A DNA stretch of 64,000 bases from a virus (IMGVR_UViG_3300025919_000136:1-64000), one strand, 5' to 3'; positions 47,795-55,300 are shown, counted from the stretch's first letter. Numbers and translations are program-made. Notes: generated from the letters alone by a model not told the origin.

Positions 47795-48190
47795 TTATAG
47801 ATTCTCAGCGATTCGGGCTAGCTTCTCGAAGAAGCCCAGGTCATCCACACGGAGGCTGTCTTCCAGCAAGACGAATTCCTCCTTGGTGAGCACGGTGCGC
47901 AGCTTCTCCAGCAGCGCCTCCTGTTCGGGGCTGATAGAGCCGAACGGTTTGTGCATCCAGAAATGGGCCTTGGTTACCTGGTCGGGGGAGACCACGTAGC
48001 CCAATTCGGTTAGCTTCTTGCCGACAACTTCGGGGTTGGGGTCCTTGGCAGCTTCTTCAAGCTGGTCGCGGACGAGCACCGCTTGGGTGTAGCTGGGGAA
48101 GGAATCCACCTTCACGCTGCGGATCTCGTCCAGCTGCATGCAGACCATGGTGTGGCTGCCGGGCTCGGTTGGGGTGCTGGTGTAGAACAT
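47795..48190 (-). CDS. Hypothetical early protein
   Basis: In this 131-residue protein Q-A-V-L-V-R-D-Q-L-E-E-A-A-K-D-P-N-P and a C-terminal helical pair (L-L-E-K-L-R-T-V-L-T-K-E-E-F-V-L-L-E) are visible. The latter E-x-L-x-L-T-K-x-E-F-x-L-L motif recurs at 55297, so the two may share a small module. No known function. Confidence 0.64.
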   Translation of the reverse strand: MFYTSTPTEPGSHTMVCMQLDEIRSVKVDSFPSYTQAVLVRDQLEEAAKDPNPEVVGKKLTELGYVVSPDQVTKAHFWMHKPFGSISPEQEALLEKLRTVLTKEEFVLLEDSLRVDDLGFFEKLARIAENL

Positions 48191-48444
48191 TAATCGATCT
48201 CCTTTAGGCTGTCTGTAAATGGCTTGATGGATTTGGCTACGTCGGTACGACTGACCCTATGAGAGCCCCTGTGCCCAGGGTTTTCATGGTCTGGTCCGGT
48301 CGGTACGGCCCACACGCTGCACAGAGCGGTGGTATGGTCCCTGTAAATCCCCACAGCCTTCAGGTAGGCTTCGAGGATGGTGTCGTGGCGATTTGGGCTC
48401 AGGCTACCCGAATTGCAGACCGTTGTGTACTTCTCATTTTTCAT
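48190..48444 (-). CDS. Hypothetical early protein
   Basis: This 84-residue, polar, His/Arg-rich protein (P-G-H-R-G-S-H-R-V-S-R-T) has a promoter module 24 bases upstream and an AAGGAGG site. Its stop overlaps the next start. No recognised domain. Confidence 0.64.
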   Translation of the reverse strand: MKNEKYTTVCNSGSLSPNRHDTILEAYLKAVGIYRDHTTALCSVWAVPTGPDHENPGHRGSHRVSRTDVAKSIKPFTDSLKEID

Positions 48445-48465
48445 GTGGATTGGCCTCCTTACCTT

Positions 48466-48500
48466 ACATTATGCCTGACGCGAACGGCTTTGGGTAGTAA
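48466..48500 (-). promoter_or_regulatory. Promoter module before the 84-residue gene
   Basis: Reading leftward: ACCCAAAGCC, GTCAGG, CATAAT (48468-48473). A GAAAATATTTTC palindrome lies upstream (about 48506-48517). The CGATC box is poor. Confidence 0.62.
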
Positions 48501-48553
48501 ATCTGAAAATATTTTCAGGAATATTTTCTGGGGCTGTTCGCTGGGTATGGTTA

Positions 48554-48582
48554 GCGGAGGTATCTCTCCCAGAAGATGGGCC
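48554..48582 (+). repeat. Consensus R copy overlapping the end of a 26-codon gene
   Basis: GCGGAGGTATCTCTCCCAGA variant; it covers the first base of the complementary stop and continues downstream of the gene. Confidence 0.88.
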
Positions 48583-48662
48583 TAAAGCTGGATGCCTTCC
48601 CAGCCGCCATTGTAGCGGGTTGCGCCGATTTCCTTGGGGATGTTCACGAGAATTGGTTCCAT
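48582..48662 (-). CDS. Very small early ORF
   Basis: This 26-residue ORF (M-E-P-I-L-V-N-I-P-K-E-I-G) has its own promoter module 42 bases upstream and AGGAG 12 bases before the ATG. If not translated, the transcript could be a small RNA ending at the R copy. Confidence 0.45.
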   Translation of the reverse strand: MEPILVNIPKEIGATRYNGGWEGIQL

Positions 48663-48701
48663 TTGCTGCACGCTCCTGTTGGTTTTAACGACTTACAAGA
48701 G

Positions 48702-48740
48702 ATATTATAACTGATTCGTAGGCGTTTGGGTGGGTTTTGG
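48702..48740 (-). promoter_or_regulatory. Promoter module before the 26-codon ORF
   Basis: Reading leftward: ACCCAAACGCC, ACGAATCAGT, TATAAT (48704-48709). The leader TAAGTCGTTAAAACC is shared with the module at 57.8 kb. A TATTTTCGAAAATA palindrome lies upstream. Confidence 0.75.
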
Positions 48741-48770
48741 AGAAGTATTTTCGAAAATATTTTTACGAAA

Positions 48771-48800
48771 ATACCAGCCCACCTTGCGGTGGGCTGGTAT
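48771..48800 (-). terminator. Intrinsic terminator of the winged-helix gene
   Basis: ATACCAGCCCACC pairs with GGTGGGCTGGTAT (13 bp, 4-base loop), followed on the minus strand by TTTCGT. It lies 24 bases after the stop. Its downstream side merges with the next promoter's palindrome. Confidence 0.85.
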
Positions 48801-48823
48801 CGTGGCTTAGCAGTTTGGTTGGC

Positions 48824-49849
48824 TTATCCCTCGGCGGGTGCTTCCGTCGGCTCCGCATGGGCTTCGGTAGTCGCTTCCGCCGACTCTGTTGATTCAGGCG
48901 CGTTCTCCGGCGTGGCCTGCTTGCCCTTGGGCGCATTCACCTTCAGCGAGTAGTCGTACGGATGGCCACCGTTGGCTACGAACTCGTCGGCCTTCGCCTT
49001 GGCTTCCTCCGCCATCTGGACCCGTTCGCGAGCGGACTTGACCTTCTTCGCGGCGATAGGACTGAAGGGATGGATGCGCTGGTCCATCAGGGCCCAGTTC
49101 AACGAAGCGGTGGCGTTCTCCACGCGGGCCTGAGCCAGTTCGACCACGGTCGGCTTGGGGCCGATACCCTCGGCCTTGGGGCCGAACTTCGCGGCGAACT
49201 TCTCTTCGCGGAGGCGCAGCTTCTCTTCGCGGATGGCGGCGAGCTCTTCCGGCGACTTCGCAGGCTTGGGCGTGCGCGGCTGCTTCGGCTCACGTGGTTG
49301 GCGCACCTTGTTGTTCTGCACGTCGACGTAGATGGCATGCGCTTCGCGACCCTTGTCGGTGAGCGTGACCTCGTTGGTGGTCTGGTCCACTTCGATCAGC
49401 TTGCGGTTGCCCAACGAACCGATGATGGCTACGGCCGTCAGCGCATCGCCGTACTCGCGGGTGACGTTCTGCAGCTGGATGGACGGATTGTCCTGCACGA
49501 TCGTCAGCACCTTGAAGTCACGCGTGGTGATGGTGGGCTGCTTACGTTCCTGGCGAGTGGGGTCTCCATCGGCTCCGGGCTTCGGTGCGTTGTCGGTACC
49601 ATCGCCAGCGGTGGACTGGGTGGGCGTGGCCGCTTCGGGGTTGGTTGCTTCCTGGGTATCCGTACCCAGATGGCCATTTAGTGCGGCTTCGGCTTCGGCA
49701 CGCGACTTGAACTTATCGCCGATGACATGATCGCCATGGGTTGCGGTCCAGGTCTTGCGGTCCTTGTTCACTGCGACGCGGACATCGGTGCCTTCGTGGG
49801 TGCCAGCATAGATATGCTTTCCCTCCGCCAACTTACTTAATTGTAACAC
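48824..49849 (-). CDS. Winged-helix protein with basic and acidic low-complexity arms
   Basis: The GTG at 49849 has AAAAGGAGCC upstream and gives 341 residues; an upstream GTG at 49906 lacks a site. Residues about 105-175 form a winged helix (F-K-V-L-T-I-V-Q-D-N-P-S-I, L-G-N-R-K-L-I-E-V, V-T-L-T-D-K-G-R-E-A). A basic Pro/Arg/Lys-rich stretch, a coiled coil and an acidic Ala/Glu/Thr tail follow. It may be a histone-like or regulatory DNA-binding protein; it is the largest early gene product. Confidence 0.72.
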   Translation of the reverse strand: MLQLSKLAEGKHIYAGTHEGTDVRVAVNKDRKTWTATHGDHVIGDKFKSRAEAEAALNGHLGTDTQEATNPEAATPTQSTAGDGTDNAPKPGADGDPTRQERKQPTITTRDFKVLTIVQDNPSIQLQNVTREYGDALTAVAIIGSLGNRKLIEVDQTTNEVTLTDKGREAHAIYVDVQNNKVRQPREPKQPRTPKPAKSPEELAAIREEKLRLREEKFAAKFGPKAEGIGPKPTVVELAQARVENATASLNWALMDQRIHPFSPIAAKKVKSARERVQMAEEAKAKADEFVANGGHPYDYSLKVNAPKGKQATPENAPESTESAEATTEAHAEPTEAPAEG

Positions 49850-49863
49850 TTTCGGCTCCTTTT

Positions 49864-49891
49864 GGAGGGGTGGGATATAGTTGGTCCCTCC
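49864..49891 (-). promoter_or_regulatory. Leader hairpin before the winged-helix gene
   Basis: GGAGGG (49864-49869) and CCCTCC (49886-49891) form a 6-bp stem just upstream of the AAAAGGAG ribosome site. One arm itself resembles a ribosome site, so it could tune translation. Confidence 0.45.
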
Positions 49892-49926
49892 AGATCTACT
49901 AAACACATGCGAACGGCTTGTACACT

Positions 49927-49960
49927 ATATTATGCCTGATCCGCCAGCCTCTGAGTAGGT
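49927..49960 (-). promoter_or_regulatory. Promoter module before the winged-helix gene
   Basis: Reading leftward: ACTCAGAGGC, GGATCAGG, CATAAT (49929-49934). The CCCCAAAC box is degraded here. AT-rich symmetric sequence lies upstream (49969-49990), next to the inserted endonuclease gene, which may have altered it. Confidence 0.5.
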
Positions 49961-50123
49961 ATTATCATGATATTCAAAATAATATTTGAGTATTTTTATT
50001 ACCTTATGGTACACATACCGATGATGATGATAGTGTCGGCACATGCTCTAGAAGTAGGAAAAGTAGCGCATCTTTTTGCCGGAGGATTCGTCGGGATTTA
50101 TAGTTCGCTCAAGTGGAGGTTGT

Positions 50124-50816
50124 ATGGAAGGACGAATTTCTATTGCTGGAGTATACAGCATATGCTGCACTTCTAACGGTGCGTTGTATGTAGGTAGTAG
50201 TATCAATTTATATGGTAGGTTGAACAGGCACTTGCAGGCGTTGAGAAACGGGGATCACCAAAATAAACGTATGCAAGGATGCTGGAACAAATACGGGGAG
50301 GCTTCGTTTAAAATTGAGATACTGACGGCTTGTCACGTAGACAAGCTGCTTGAAGAAGAGCAGAATTGGATAGACAAGTTGGAACCTTGTCTTAATGGCA
50401 AGAAGATAGTTGCGATCTCTCCAGAGGATTTAAGTAGGTTTACTCGAGGCACCAAAAGAGGCCCAATGTCGGACGAGGCTAGGCGAAACATGTCTCTCGC
50501 TAAATTAGGCAAACCAAGGAAAACTCCGATCACTGAGGAAGCCAAGATGAGAATGTCGGAGGCTGCCAAGCGAAGAGGGATGAATATGTCTGCTGAGTCC
50601 CGGAGGAAGGCTGCTGAGAGTAGACGGGGCAAGAAGCGTGGTCCAATGTCTGACGAGACTAGAGCTAAAATGTCCGAATCAGCAAAGAAGCGACCAATGC
50701 CATTCACAGCCGAATCTAGGCGAAAAGCAGCAGAAACAAAACGGAGCAAGACAGCGCTCAGGAGATTGGAAAAGGAGGCTCAGCTCATTACGCCTTTGGC
50801 TGAGCCTCAATCCTAA
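50124..50816 (+). CDS. GIY-YIG homing endonuclease with NUMOD3 repeats
   Basis: From ATG 50124 (GGAGGT five bases upstream) it has 230 residues. G-V-Y-S-I-C-C ... L-Y-V-G-S-S is the GIY-YIG core, with R-L-N-R-H and E-x2-W-I-D-K-L-E downstream. Four NUMOD3-type repeats (M-S-D-E-A-R-R-N-M-S, T-E-E-A-K-M-R-M-S, and so on) bind DNA. It is the only + gene between 12 and 60 kb and has an AT-rich upstream region, both signs of a mobile insertion. Confidence 0.92.
   Translation: MEGRISIAGVYSICCTSNGALYVGSSINLYGRLNRHLQALRNGDHQNKRMQGCWNKYGEASFKIEILTACHVDKLLEEEQNWIDKLEPCLNGKKIVAISPEDLSRFTRGTKRGPMSDEARRNMSLAKLGKPRKTPITEEAKMRMSEAAKRRGMNMSAESRRKAAESRRGKKRGPMSDETRAKMSESAKKRPMPFTAESRRKAAETKRSKTALRRLEKEAQLITPLAEPQS
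50775..50808 (+). terminator. Terminator within the end of the GIY-YIG gene
   Basis: GAGGCTCAGC pairs with GCTGAGCCTC around a 14-base loop, then AATCC and CTGTTTTGTC. It overlaps the last codons, which is common for compact mobile genes. Confidence 0.65.
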
Positions 50817-50832
50817 CTGTTTTGTCTTGGCT

Positions 50833-51207
50833 TTACCTATATGAGTCGGGGCCGAGATCGGTGTCGTCGGCCTGGAACTTCGCGGGTACGGAGCATATCT
50901 CGGTCACGGCGTCGCCCACCTGCAGCCGGAGCGCAAAGTAGAGCGTGGAGTCGTTGGGAATCAAGAAGCGGAGTTCGGGGCGGGCGTCCACTAGTTGCTT
51001 CCAGGTTTTGGTGGTGGATTCGACGGTTGGGCTGGTTTCGCGGTATTGGCGGACGTCGAACTTTGCGGCTGCTTGGGCGCAAGCCGATTCGTAGTCGCGG
51101 CCTTGTGCAGCCAATTCGCGGGCTTCGGTCACCTGCGGTTTGGTCAGGCCATGCTTCCGCTCCACGGCGGCACGGAACACAGGTGGTTCGATCGTGATGG
51201 TGTTCAT
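50833..51207 (-). CDS. Hypothetical protein
   Basis: In this 124-residue protein the N-terminus has E-R-K-H-G-L-T-K-P-Q-V-T-E-A-R-E-L-A and Y-E-S-A-C-A-Q-A-A-A-K-F-D, helix pairs that could bind DNA. The C-terminus is beta. No family. Confidence 0.63.
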   Translation of the reverse strand: MNTITIEPPVFRAAVERKHGLTKPQVTEARELAAQGRDYESACAQAAAKFDVRQYRETSPTVESTTKTWKQLVDARPELRFLIPNDSTLYFALRLQVGDAVTEICSVPAKFQADDTDLGPDSYR

Positions 51208-51214
51208 GGTGTAG

Positions 51215-51242
51215 TGTGGATCCTCTCCAGAAGACGGGGCCT
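51215..51242 (+). repeat. R copy between two minus genes
   Basis: GTGGATCCTCTCCAGAAGAC variant, six bases beyond the stop of the 138-residue gene and seven from the next start. It fills the gap. Confidence 0.7.
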
Positions 51243-51247
51243 GAAAA

Positions 51248-51664
51248 TTACAGGTCGTCGGGTACTGTGTCGTAGGGGAAGCTGCGAACGTAGTTCCAGG
51301 TGCTATTGCCGGAGCGTTCGTACTGCAGGACTACTGTGCCAGCAAGCTGCAACCGGAAGAATCGGCCATCGGCCATGACCCGCTCCAGTTTGCCAGACAC
51401 TGCCTTGTAGCCACGTTCGCGCATTCGGTTTACGAAGTCGAAGCGTACAATGTGCATTGGATCTTCCGACGAAGGTGGATTGATAGCTGCGCTTTCCGCT
51501 AAGGCCAATTTCAGTAGATACTTCGCGGAGAGTACAATCGACCCTTCAGGGCATAGGAAGCGGAGCTCGATATCTCCGTCGTGGGTACCGCCAACGTATA
51601 CGTGGTTCGGCATCCCGCCAAGGTTCCTTATGTGTTGGCGTAGACGTTGCTTGTCTTGTTCCAT
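51248..51664 (-). CDS. Hypothetical protein
   Basis: From ATG 51664 it has 138 residues. Helical start, then beta segments (H-V-Y-V-G-G-T-H-D-G-D-I-E-L-R-F-L) and F-R-L-Q-L-A-G-T-V-V-L-Q-Y. No family was recognised. Confidence 0.62.
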   Translation of the reverse strand: MEQDKQRLRQHIRNLGGMPNHVYVGGTHDGDIELRFLCPEGSIVLSAKYLLKLALAESAAINPPSSEDPMHIVRFDFVNRMRERGYKAVSGKLERVMADGRFFRLQLAGTVVLQYERSGNSTWNYVRSFPYDTVPDDL

Positions 51665-51669
51665 AGGAT

Positions 51670-51900
51670 TTATAACTTCATTCCGACCAGCTGATCCTTT
51701 TCGTTCAGCGACAGTTGCGAGTAGTATCCGGAGGTGATACGGATCCATCCGGTGCCGTGCTTCACTTCGTTGCGGGCCGCAACTTTGGACAGCTTCATCC
51801 GGCGGACGGAACCGCTACGGTCGATTTTCTGGTAGTGGCCGAAGCGATCCTTCTTGTAGTCGTGGCGGATGCACCACGCTTCGAACTCTTGTTGTGTCAT
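51670..51900 (-). CDS. Small protein, family shared with 59842
   Basis: This 76-residue protein has W-C-I-R-H-D-Y-K-K-D-R-F-G-H-Y-Q-K, R-M-K-L-S, G-W-I-R-I and Y-Y-S-Q-L-S-L, lining up with the 73-residue protein at 59842 (L-K-L-N-E-R-Y-V-R-L, G-W-M-G-L, Y-R-K-L-T). They are paralogues, probably a compact alpha-beta fold that binds DNA or RNA. Confidence 0.68.
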   Translation of the reverse strand: MTQQEFEAWCIRHDYKKDRFGHYQKIDRSGSVRRMKLSKVAARNEVKHGTGWIRITSGYYSQLSLNEKDQLVGMKL

Positions 51901-51960
51901 GTGAACTCCTTAGGTGGCTTGGGTATGAGGGCCTGGGCTTGGAACCAGGGCTGCCGCATT

Positions 51961-51979
51961 ACGGCCCGGATGGGGCCGT
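51961..51979 (-). terminator. 7-bp GC hairpin after the 116-residue gene
   Basis: ACGGCCC pairs with GGGCCGT, just beyond the stop at 51989. There is no T-run, so termination is uncertain. Confidence 0.45.
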
Positions 51980-51988
51980 CCTCTGCGA

Positions 51989-52339
51989 TTAGAAGGAATC
52001 GTCCTCCACGTCGTCGGCAAACTCCGCGAAGGCCAGTTCCTGCGCTTCGATGTAGGCATCGAAGGCGGCTTCGTTGGCGTCCGTTTCGGTCGGACTAGGA
52101 ACGAATACGGAATCGTTCGCCATATCGAACACGCGGATGCCGTTGGAGCGGCAATACGGTGCGTTCACGTTGCAAGGGCCATACACACCCAACATGGCAT
52201 CTGGGTGGAAGATGCACATTTCGCGCATAGCGGCGTCGGCATAGGCTTTGTCGCCCACTACGACGGCAATGGCGGCTCCAGCCACCAAACGCCCGTTCCC
52301 TGCATCTTCGCATAGCACGATCGAATAACCCTGTTGCAT
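51989..52339 (-). CDS. Hypothetical acidic early protein
   Basis: In this 116-residue protein A-D-A-A-M-R-E-M-C-I-F-H-P-D-A and Y-G-P-C-N-V-N-A-P-Y-C contain three Cys that could bind metal. The C-terminus is strongly acidic (E-F-A-D-D-V-E-D-D). Acidic small phage proteins can mimic DNA, but that is speculation. A promoter module lies 41 bases upstream. Confidence 0.64.
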   Translation of the reverse strand: MQQGYSIVLCEDAGNGRLVAGAAIAVVVGDKAYADAAMREMCIFHPDAMLGVYGPCNVNAPYCRSNGIRVFDMANDSVFVPSPTETDANEAAFDAYIEAQELAFAEFADDVEDDSF

Positions 52340-52377
52340 TGTTCGCTCCTGAAAACGTTGGAATTGCCTTACAAGAG

Positions 52378-52413
52378 ATATTATGACTGATCGGTATGAG
52401 TTTGAGGGGATTT
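52378..52413 (-). promoter_or_regulatory. Promoter module before the 116-residue gene
   Basis: Reading leftward: CCCCTCAAAC, CCGATCAGT, CATAAT (52380-52385). GGAAAATAATT/AATTTTCC palindrome upstream (52417-52440). The module overlaps the 3' end of the next gene. Confidence 0.75.
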
Positions 52414-52578
52414 TTCAGGAAAATTATTAATTATTTTCCGGATTTCTTTCGCCCGCCTACGAAGCAGGTACTCATCGATGTTCGGTAGGAGGTCCGCGCC
52501 AAGCAGCCCGACCAAGTCTAGGCGCAATCTGCCGTCGGCGGATAGCGGAGGTATCTCCTCCAGAGAATGGGAGTTCAC
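52381..52578 (-). CDS. Hypothetical helical protein ending in a promoter module
   Basis: A GTG start overlaps the upstream TGA; 65 residues. An R copy encodes the N-terminus (S-L-E-E-I-P-P-L). A helical centre (L-P-N-I-D-E-Y-L-L-R-R-R-A-K-E-I) is followed by a tail (P-Q-T-H-T-D-Q-S) that is simply the promoter module read through. Coding status is likely but not certain. Confidence 0.5.
   Translation of the reverse strand: MNSHSLEEIPPLSADGRLRLDLVGLLGADLLPNIDEYLLRRRAKEIRKIINNFPEKSPQTHTDQS
52544..52573 (+). repeat. R copy at a gene junction
   Basis: GCGGAGGTATCTCCTCCAGA variant, ending two bases before the stop of the 77-residue gene and read into the N-terminus of the 65-residue ORF. Confidence 0.75.
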
Positions 52579-52808
52579 AGTTCACCAAGATCCTTCATGA
52601 TGCGGTCCAGGTCCAGCTTGCTCAGGTCTTCGGGGCCGAGCAGATGGCGGACGGCGGCTAGATCGCCAGCCTCGACGAAGTCGTTCAATACTTCACCGAA
52701 CATGTCGATTCGGAATAGCTTGTCGTCTGAGACGATGCGAATCTTGTCTTTCGCAACGGTGACGTAGTCCAAGGCGAAGCCTTGGGTAATGGTGGAAACT
52801 TCGAACAT
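52575..52808 (-). CDS. Hypothetical protein
   Basis: This 77-residue protein is beta then helical, with N-D-F-V-E-A-G-D-L-A-A-V-R-H-L-L-G and a C-terminal L-D-R-I-M-K-D-L-G-E-L. No family. It starts just after the metallopeptidase gene's stop. Confidence 0.62.
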   Translation of the reverse strand: MFEVSTITQGFALDYVTVAKDKIRIVSDDKLFRIDMFGEVLNDFVEAGDLAAVRHLLGPEDLSKLDLDRIMKDLGEL

Positions 52809-52809
52809 A

Positions 52810-53592
52810 TCAATACCCTTTCAGTTGTTCCAGTCGCTGTGCGGCGAGCTCCAGCGGGATGCATTTCAGCTTGCCCGCCCCAGTTGCACTGGCAAGAAGA
52901 TCGGCGCTAGAAAGGCCTCCAAACCGCTCCAGTAGCACTATGTAGATCCCCACCCATCCTGGACCGTGGCCCGGCTCGGAGTCTTCATGGCGGCGGTTGA
53001 TATTTTGTATTTTGTACTCCCAGCGCGTTTGGAAGATGTGGGCTAGCTCGTGGATGACAATCCACGGACATAGGTCGCGGGGCGTGGAGTAGCGGATCAG
53101 GTAGTCGCCGCGAGCGATGGAGGTTCGGGCGTTGCGCAGGAATTCGATACGCGGCGGAGCAATACCTAACTCACGACAGATGTGCGCTGTTAGCGCAGCT
53201 GTAGAAGCCTCGTCGAACTTGGTTGCCAGCGGAGTTGGCTTGATGGTTAACCGCTCCCAGGCGTAGGCCTTGGCGCGTTGCGAATCGCGGGCGAAGTAGA
53301 AGGATGATTTCGGTTCGAAGCCTTCGGGTTGCCACCCTATCGCCGTCCACCACAGGAACTTACCACAATTGGGGCACTTCTGGCAGAAGCGAGCGTAGTC
53401 GTCGGTGGAGTCATAGACCCGCTCCAGCCAATAGGTCAGCTGACCTTCGGGGTGCTTACAGCGGGTGCACCAGGTATAGGTGACGCGGCCTTGCACGCCA
53501 CGCCGCAGAATCATGAGGCGCTTGACCTCTGCGTAGGTTAGATCGCGGAAGTTTTCGCCAGGAGCCAAAATGGATTCGGTGGGTTTGCTCAT
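52810..53592 (-). CDS. SprT-like zinc metallopeptidase domain protein
   Basis: From ATG 53592 it has 260 residues. The N-terminus has a zinc ribbon (W-C-T-R-C, C-Q-K-C-P-N-C-G). The C-terminal half has I-V-I-H-E-L-A-H-I-F-Q and a downstream H-G-P-G-W, the H-E-x2-H plus third His pattern of SprT/SPRTN-like peptidases, which cut DNA-bound proteins. It may remove host DNA-binding proteins. A promoter module lies 48 bases upstream. Confidence 0.75.
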   Translation of the reverse strand: MSKPTESILAPGENFRDLTYAEVKRLMILRRGVQGRVTYTWCTRCKHPEGQLTYWLERVYDSTDDYARFCQKCPNCGKFLWWTAIGWQPEGFEPKSSFYFARDSQRAKAYAWERLTIKPTPLATKFDEASTAALTAHICRELGIAPPRIEFLRNARTSIARGDYLIRYSTPRDLCPWIVIHELAHIFQTRWEYKIQNINRRHEDSEPGHGPGWVGIYIVLLERFGGLSSADLLASATGAGKLKCIPLELAAQRLEQLKGY

Positions 53593-53637
53593 TGGTATGA
53601 ACCTTTCTTGAGACGGCTTGGAGTTCAACGACACCAA

Positions 53638-53673
53638 TCATTATAACTGATCGGTAGGGGTTTGGGGGCCTTT
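53638..53673 (-). promoter_or_regulatory. Promoter module before the metallopeptidase gene
   Basis: Reading leftward: GGCCCCCAAACC, CCGATCAGT, TATAAT (53640-53645). Upstream AT box GAAATATTAGAAAATATTTC. Near-consensus copy. Confidence 0.8.
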
Positions 53674-53834
53674 TCTGGAAATATTTTCTAATATTTCTGG
53701 TTGGCCTTGAGCAGCCAGCGAATTGAAGCTATCCGACTTGTAGCCTCCATGCGGTTGGATCGGGTGATGCGGGCGTATTCCGCAGCGGTGGCAGCGTTGG
53801 AGTGGGCTAATGTTGAGTACTACCAGTTGGGTGC
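53674..53834. other. Short gap with no assured gene
   Basis: The promoter's AT box occupies the left end. A 20-codon ORF (M-E-A-T-S-R-I-A) and a longer frame without a start are present. I see nothing else definite; the longer frame could be a decayed gene. Confidence 0.4.
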
Positions 53835-54194
53835 TTATGATATCCTCCGCCATATGTCTTTGGTTACATGGATGAACTGCTTGCCATCGATCTTCATTGG
53901 CCGTTGGTCCGTCGGTTCCCAAACCGTGCAGCATTCCTCCTCGATGGCGGCATCCTGCCAGTTGCGAAGCAGTACGGTACAGCGGAGTTCCAGTTGGGTG
54001 TACTTGATTTGGAAGTCGGGGCCTTGGCCGGTCGTGTCGGTGATGGGGTAGGTGCGTACGATGTATTCGCGACCATCCCGCAGAATATCCCACAGCTTTT
54101 GCTGCATCGAAGAGTGCATATAACCTTCGAAGCGAGTGCGATCATTGCCCTCGAAGGACATCTTTATGTCGAACCAACCAGTGCGTTTAATCAT
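53835..54194 (-). CDS. Hypothetical early protein
   Basis: From ATG 54194 it has 119 residues. W-F-D-I-K-M-S-F-E-G-N-D-R-T-R-F-E-G, L-R-D-G-R-E-Y-I-V and E-E-C-C-T-V-W suggest a beta-rich fold. No family. The start lies inside the upstream gene's end. Confidence 0.62.
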   Translation of the reverse strand: MIKRTGWFDIKMSFEGNDRTRFEGYMHSSMQQKLWDILRDGREYIVRTYPITDTTGQGPDFQIKYTQLELRCTVLLRNWQDAAIEEECCTVWEPTDQRPMKIDGKQFIHVTKDIWRRIS

Positions 54195-54522
54195 CTTCGA
54201 TCGACTCCCCATGTTCCAGCTCATCCTTGAACTTAGCCAGCCCTAGCATCAGCGCCCGGCACACTTCCTGTCCGCTATATGCCCCGGCGGAGATCCGGTC
54301 CAGAAAAGTGGGCTCCGGGATTCCGAGGGCCTCCGCCGTCCACATGGCCGCATCGAAGCCGTACCTTGGCAACGCCTGGACGATGGCTTTCTGGCGGATT
54401 GGGTCGTCCCAGTCGCGTACCTTGTTCAGTGCCACATAGAGGTTGTGTTGGGCTTCTGGCGGCCACTCCGCAAGTAAGGCCGTGGCCTCCACGAACTGCT
54501 TGATTTGAAGGTGGTTCATCAT
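54187..54522 (-). CDS. Hypothetical helical protein
   Basis: This 111-residue, all-helical protein (H-L-Q-I-K-Q-F-V-E-A-T-A-L-L-A-E-W) has an acidic tail. A weak R-like stretch (54286-54313) encodes T-F-L-D-R-I-S-A-G. No family was recognised. Confidence 0.62.
   Translation of the reverse strand: MMNHLQIKQFVEATALLAEWPPEAQHNLYVALNKVRDWDDPIRQKAIVQALPRYGFDAAMWTAEALGIPEPTFLDRISAGAYSGQEVCRALMLGLAKFKDELEHGESIEDD
54286..54313 (+). repeat. Degenerate R copy within a helical protein gene
   Basis: GGCGGAGATCCGGTCCAGAA keeps GCGGAG and CCAGAA but the spacer is changed. Orientation agrees with the other right-side copies. Confidence 0.5.
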
Positions 54523-54761
54523 ATTATCATTCCAAGCGCGAAGTCGATGGATTCTTCATCGTGAATTGGGGCGGCTATGTCGAGCTCGGCCTCGTTCGGT
54601 TCGATGAGGGCTGGAGTGAATATATAGCCCTTGCCCGCACCTAGGTCGGCCACGAAGACGATGTGCTCGCCCTGTGGTCCGACCATTGGTGTGGCTTGGG
54701 TGGTGCTATTGGCGACGAACCCACGCTTGGTGAGTTCGACCATGATTTCGTTTGGGTTCAC
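54519..54761 (-). CDS. Hypothetical protein
   Basis: This 80-residue beta-rich protein (H-I-V-F-V-A-D-L-G-A-G-K-G-Y-I-F-T) has an acidic C-terminus. The G-A-G-K-G is not a Walker loop in context. Overlaps both neighbours. Confidence 0.62.
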   Translation of the reverse strand: MNPNEIMVELTKRGFVANSTTQATPMVGPQGEHIVFVADLGAGKGYIFTPALIEPNEAELDIAAPIHDEESIDFALGMII

Positions 54762-55300
54762 GAATGCTCCGTTCTCCGCTTATTGGCGTTATATTCCTTC
54801 AGCTTCCGCGATTGTTCGGCGCGTTGTTCGGGCGTCCAGGGACGGGCGTATTTGCTGCGGGCTGTTTTCTGGAGCGAAGGCGGGGTCGTAGCCGGTTGGT
54901 TCAATTCCGTAATCAGCCTGTAGGTGCTGTCCAAGTGACGCTCCACTTCGTCGCGGTGGAGCATGTAAAGGCAGCCACGCAGCGATTTGAGTTCGGCGGT
55001 GTTCTCGGCAACGGCCTGCACTAATTCAGCTTGGGCCTCCGCGTTCAGCACCATAGCGGCGGAGACGTCTTGCAGCTGCCGGAGCAGGGCCTGATGTTGG
55101 GTGGTTTGCTCGGCGCGAAGCTGACGGTCAGCGGCTTGCTGCTGGTCGTCCAGGGCTTCGAGCAGGTTGCTTAGCTTGGCGGAGATGCCTTGCTGGGAGA
55201 CCAGGTGGCGAATGGCTAGCTCAGCGATGCCGTTAGCATCGGAGACGTCTTCGCCAATTTGGTAGACGAGGTTGGGTCGGGGTGGATACTTGTTGCTCAT
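54758..55300 (-). CDS. Hypothetical coiled-coil protein
   Basis: This 180-residue protein has a long coiled coil (residues about 45-130: L-S-N-L-L-E-A-L-D-D-Q-Q-Q-A, Q-A-L-L-R-Q-L-Q) followed by a basic tail with W-T-P-E-Q-R-A-E-Q-S-R-K-L-K-E-Y-N, similar to DNA-binding tails of NUMOD-type proteins. Could be a scaffold or DNA-bound regulator. Confidence 0.63.
   Translation of the reverse strand: MSNKYPPRPNLVYQIGEDVSDANGIAELAIRHLVSQQGISAKLSNLLEALDDQQQAADRQLRAEQTTQHQALLRQLQDVSAAMVLNAEAQAELVQAVAENTAELKSLRGCLYMLHRDEVERHLDSTYRLITELNQPATTPPSLQKTARSKYARPWTPEQRAEQSRKLKEYNANKRRTEHS

Noticed and set aside
49967-50176. 69-residue + ORF upstream of the GIY-YIG gene
   Set aside because: It overlaps the AT-rich promoter region, is out of frame with the endonuclease and has no ribosome site.
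53641-54093. 150-residue minus ORF
   Set aside because: It runs out of frame through the 119-residue gene and ends by translating the promoter module; only its middle lies in a gap and it has no start there.
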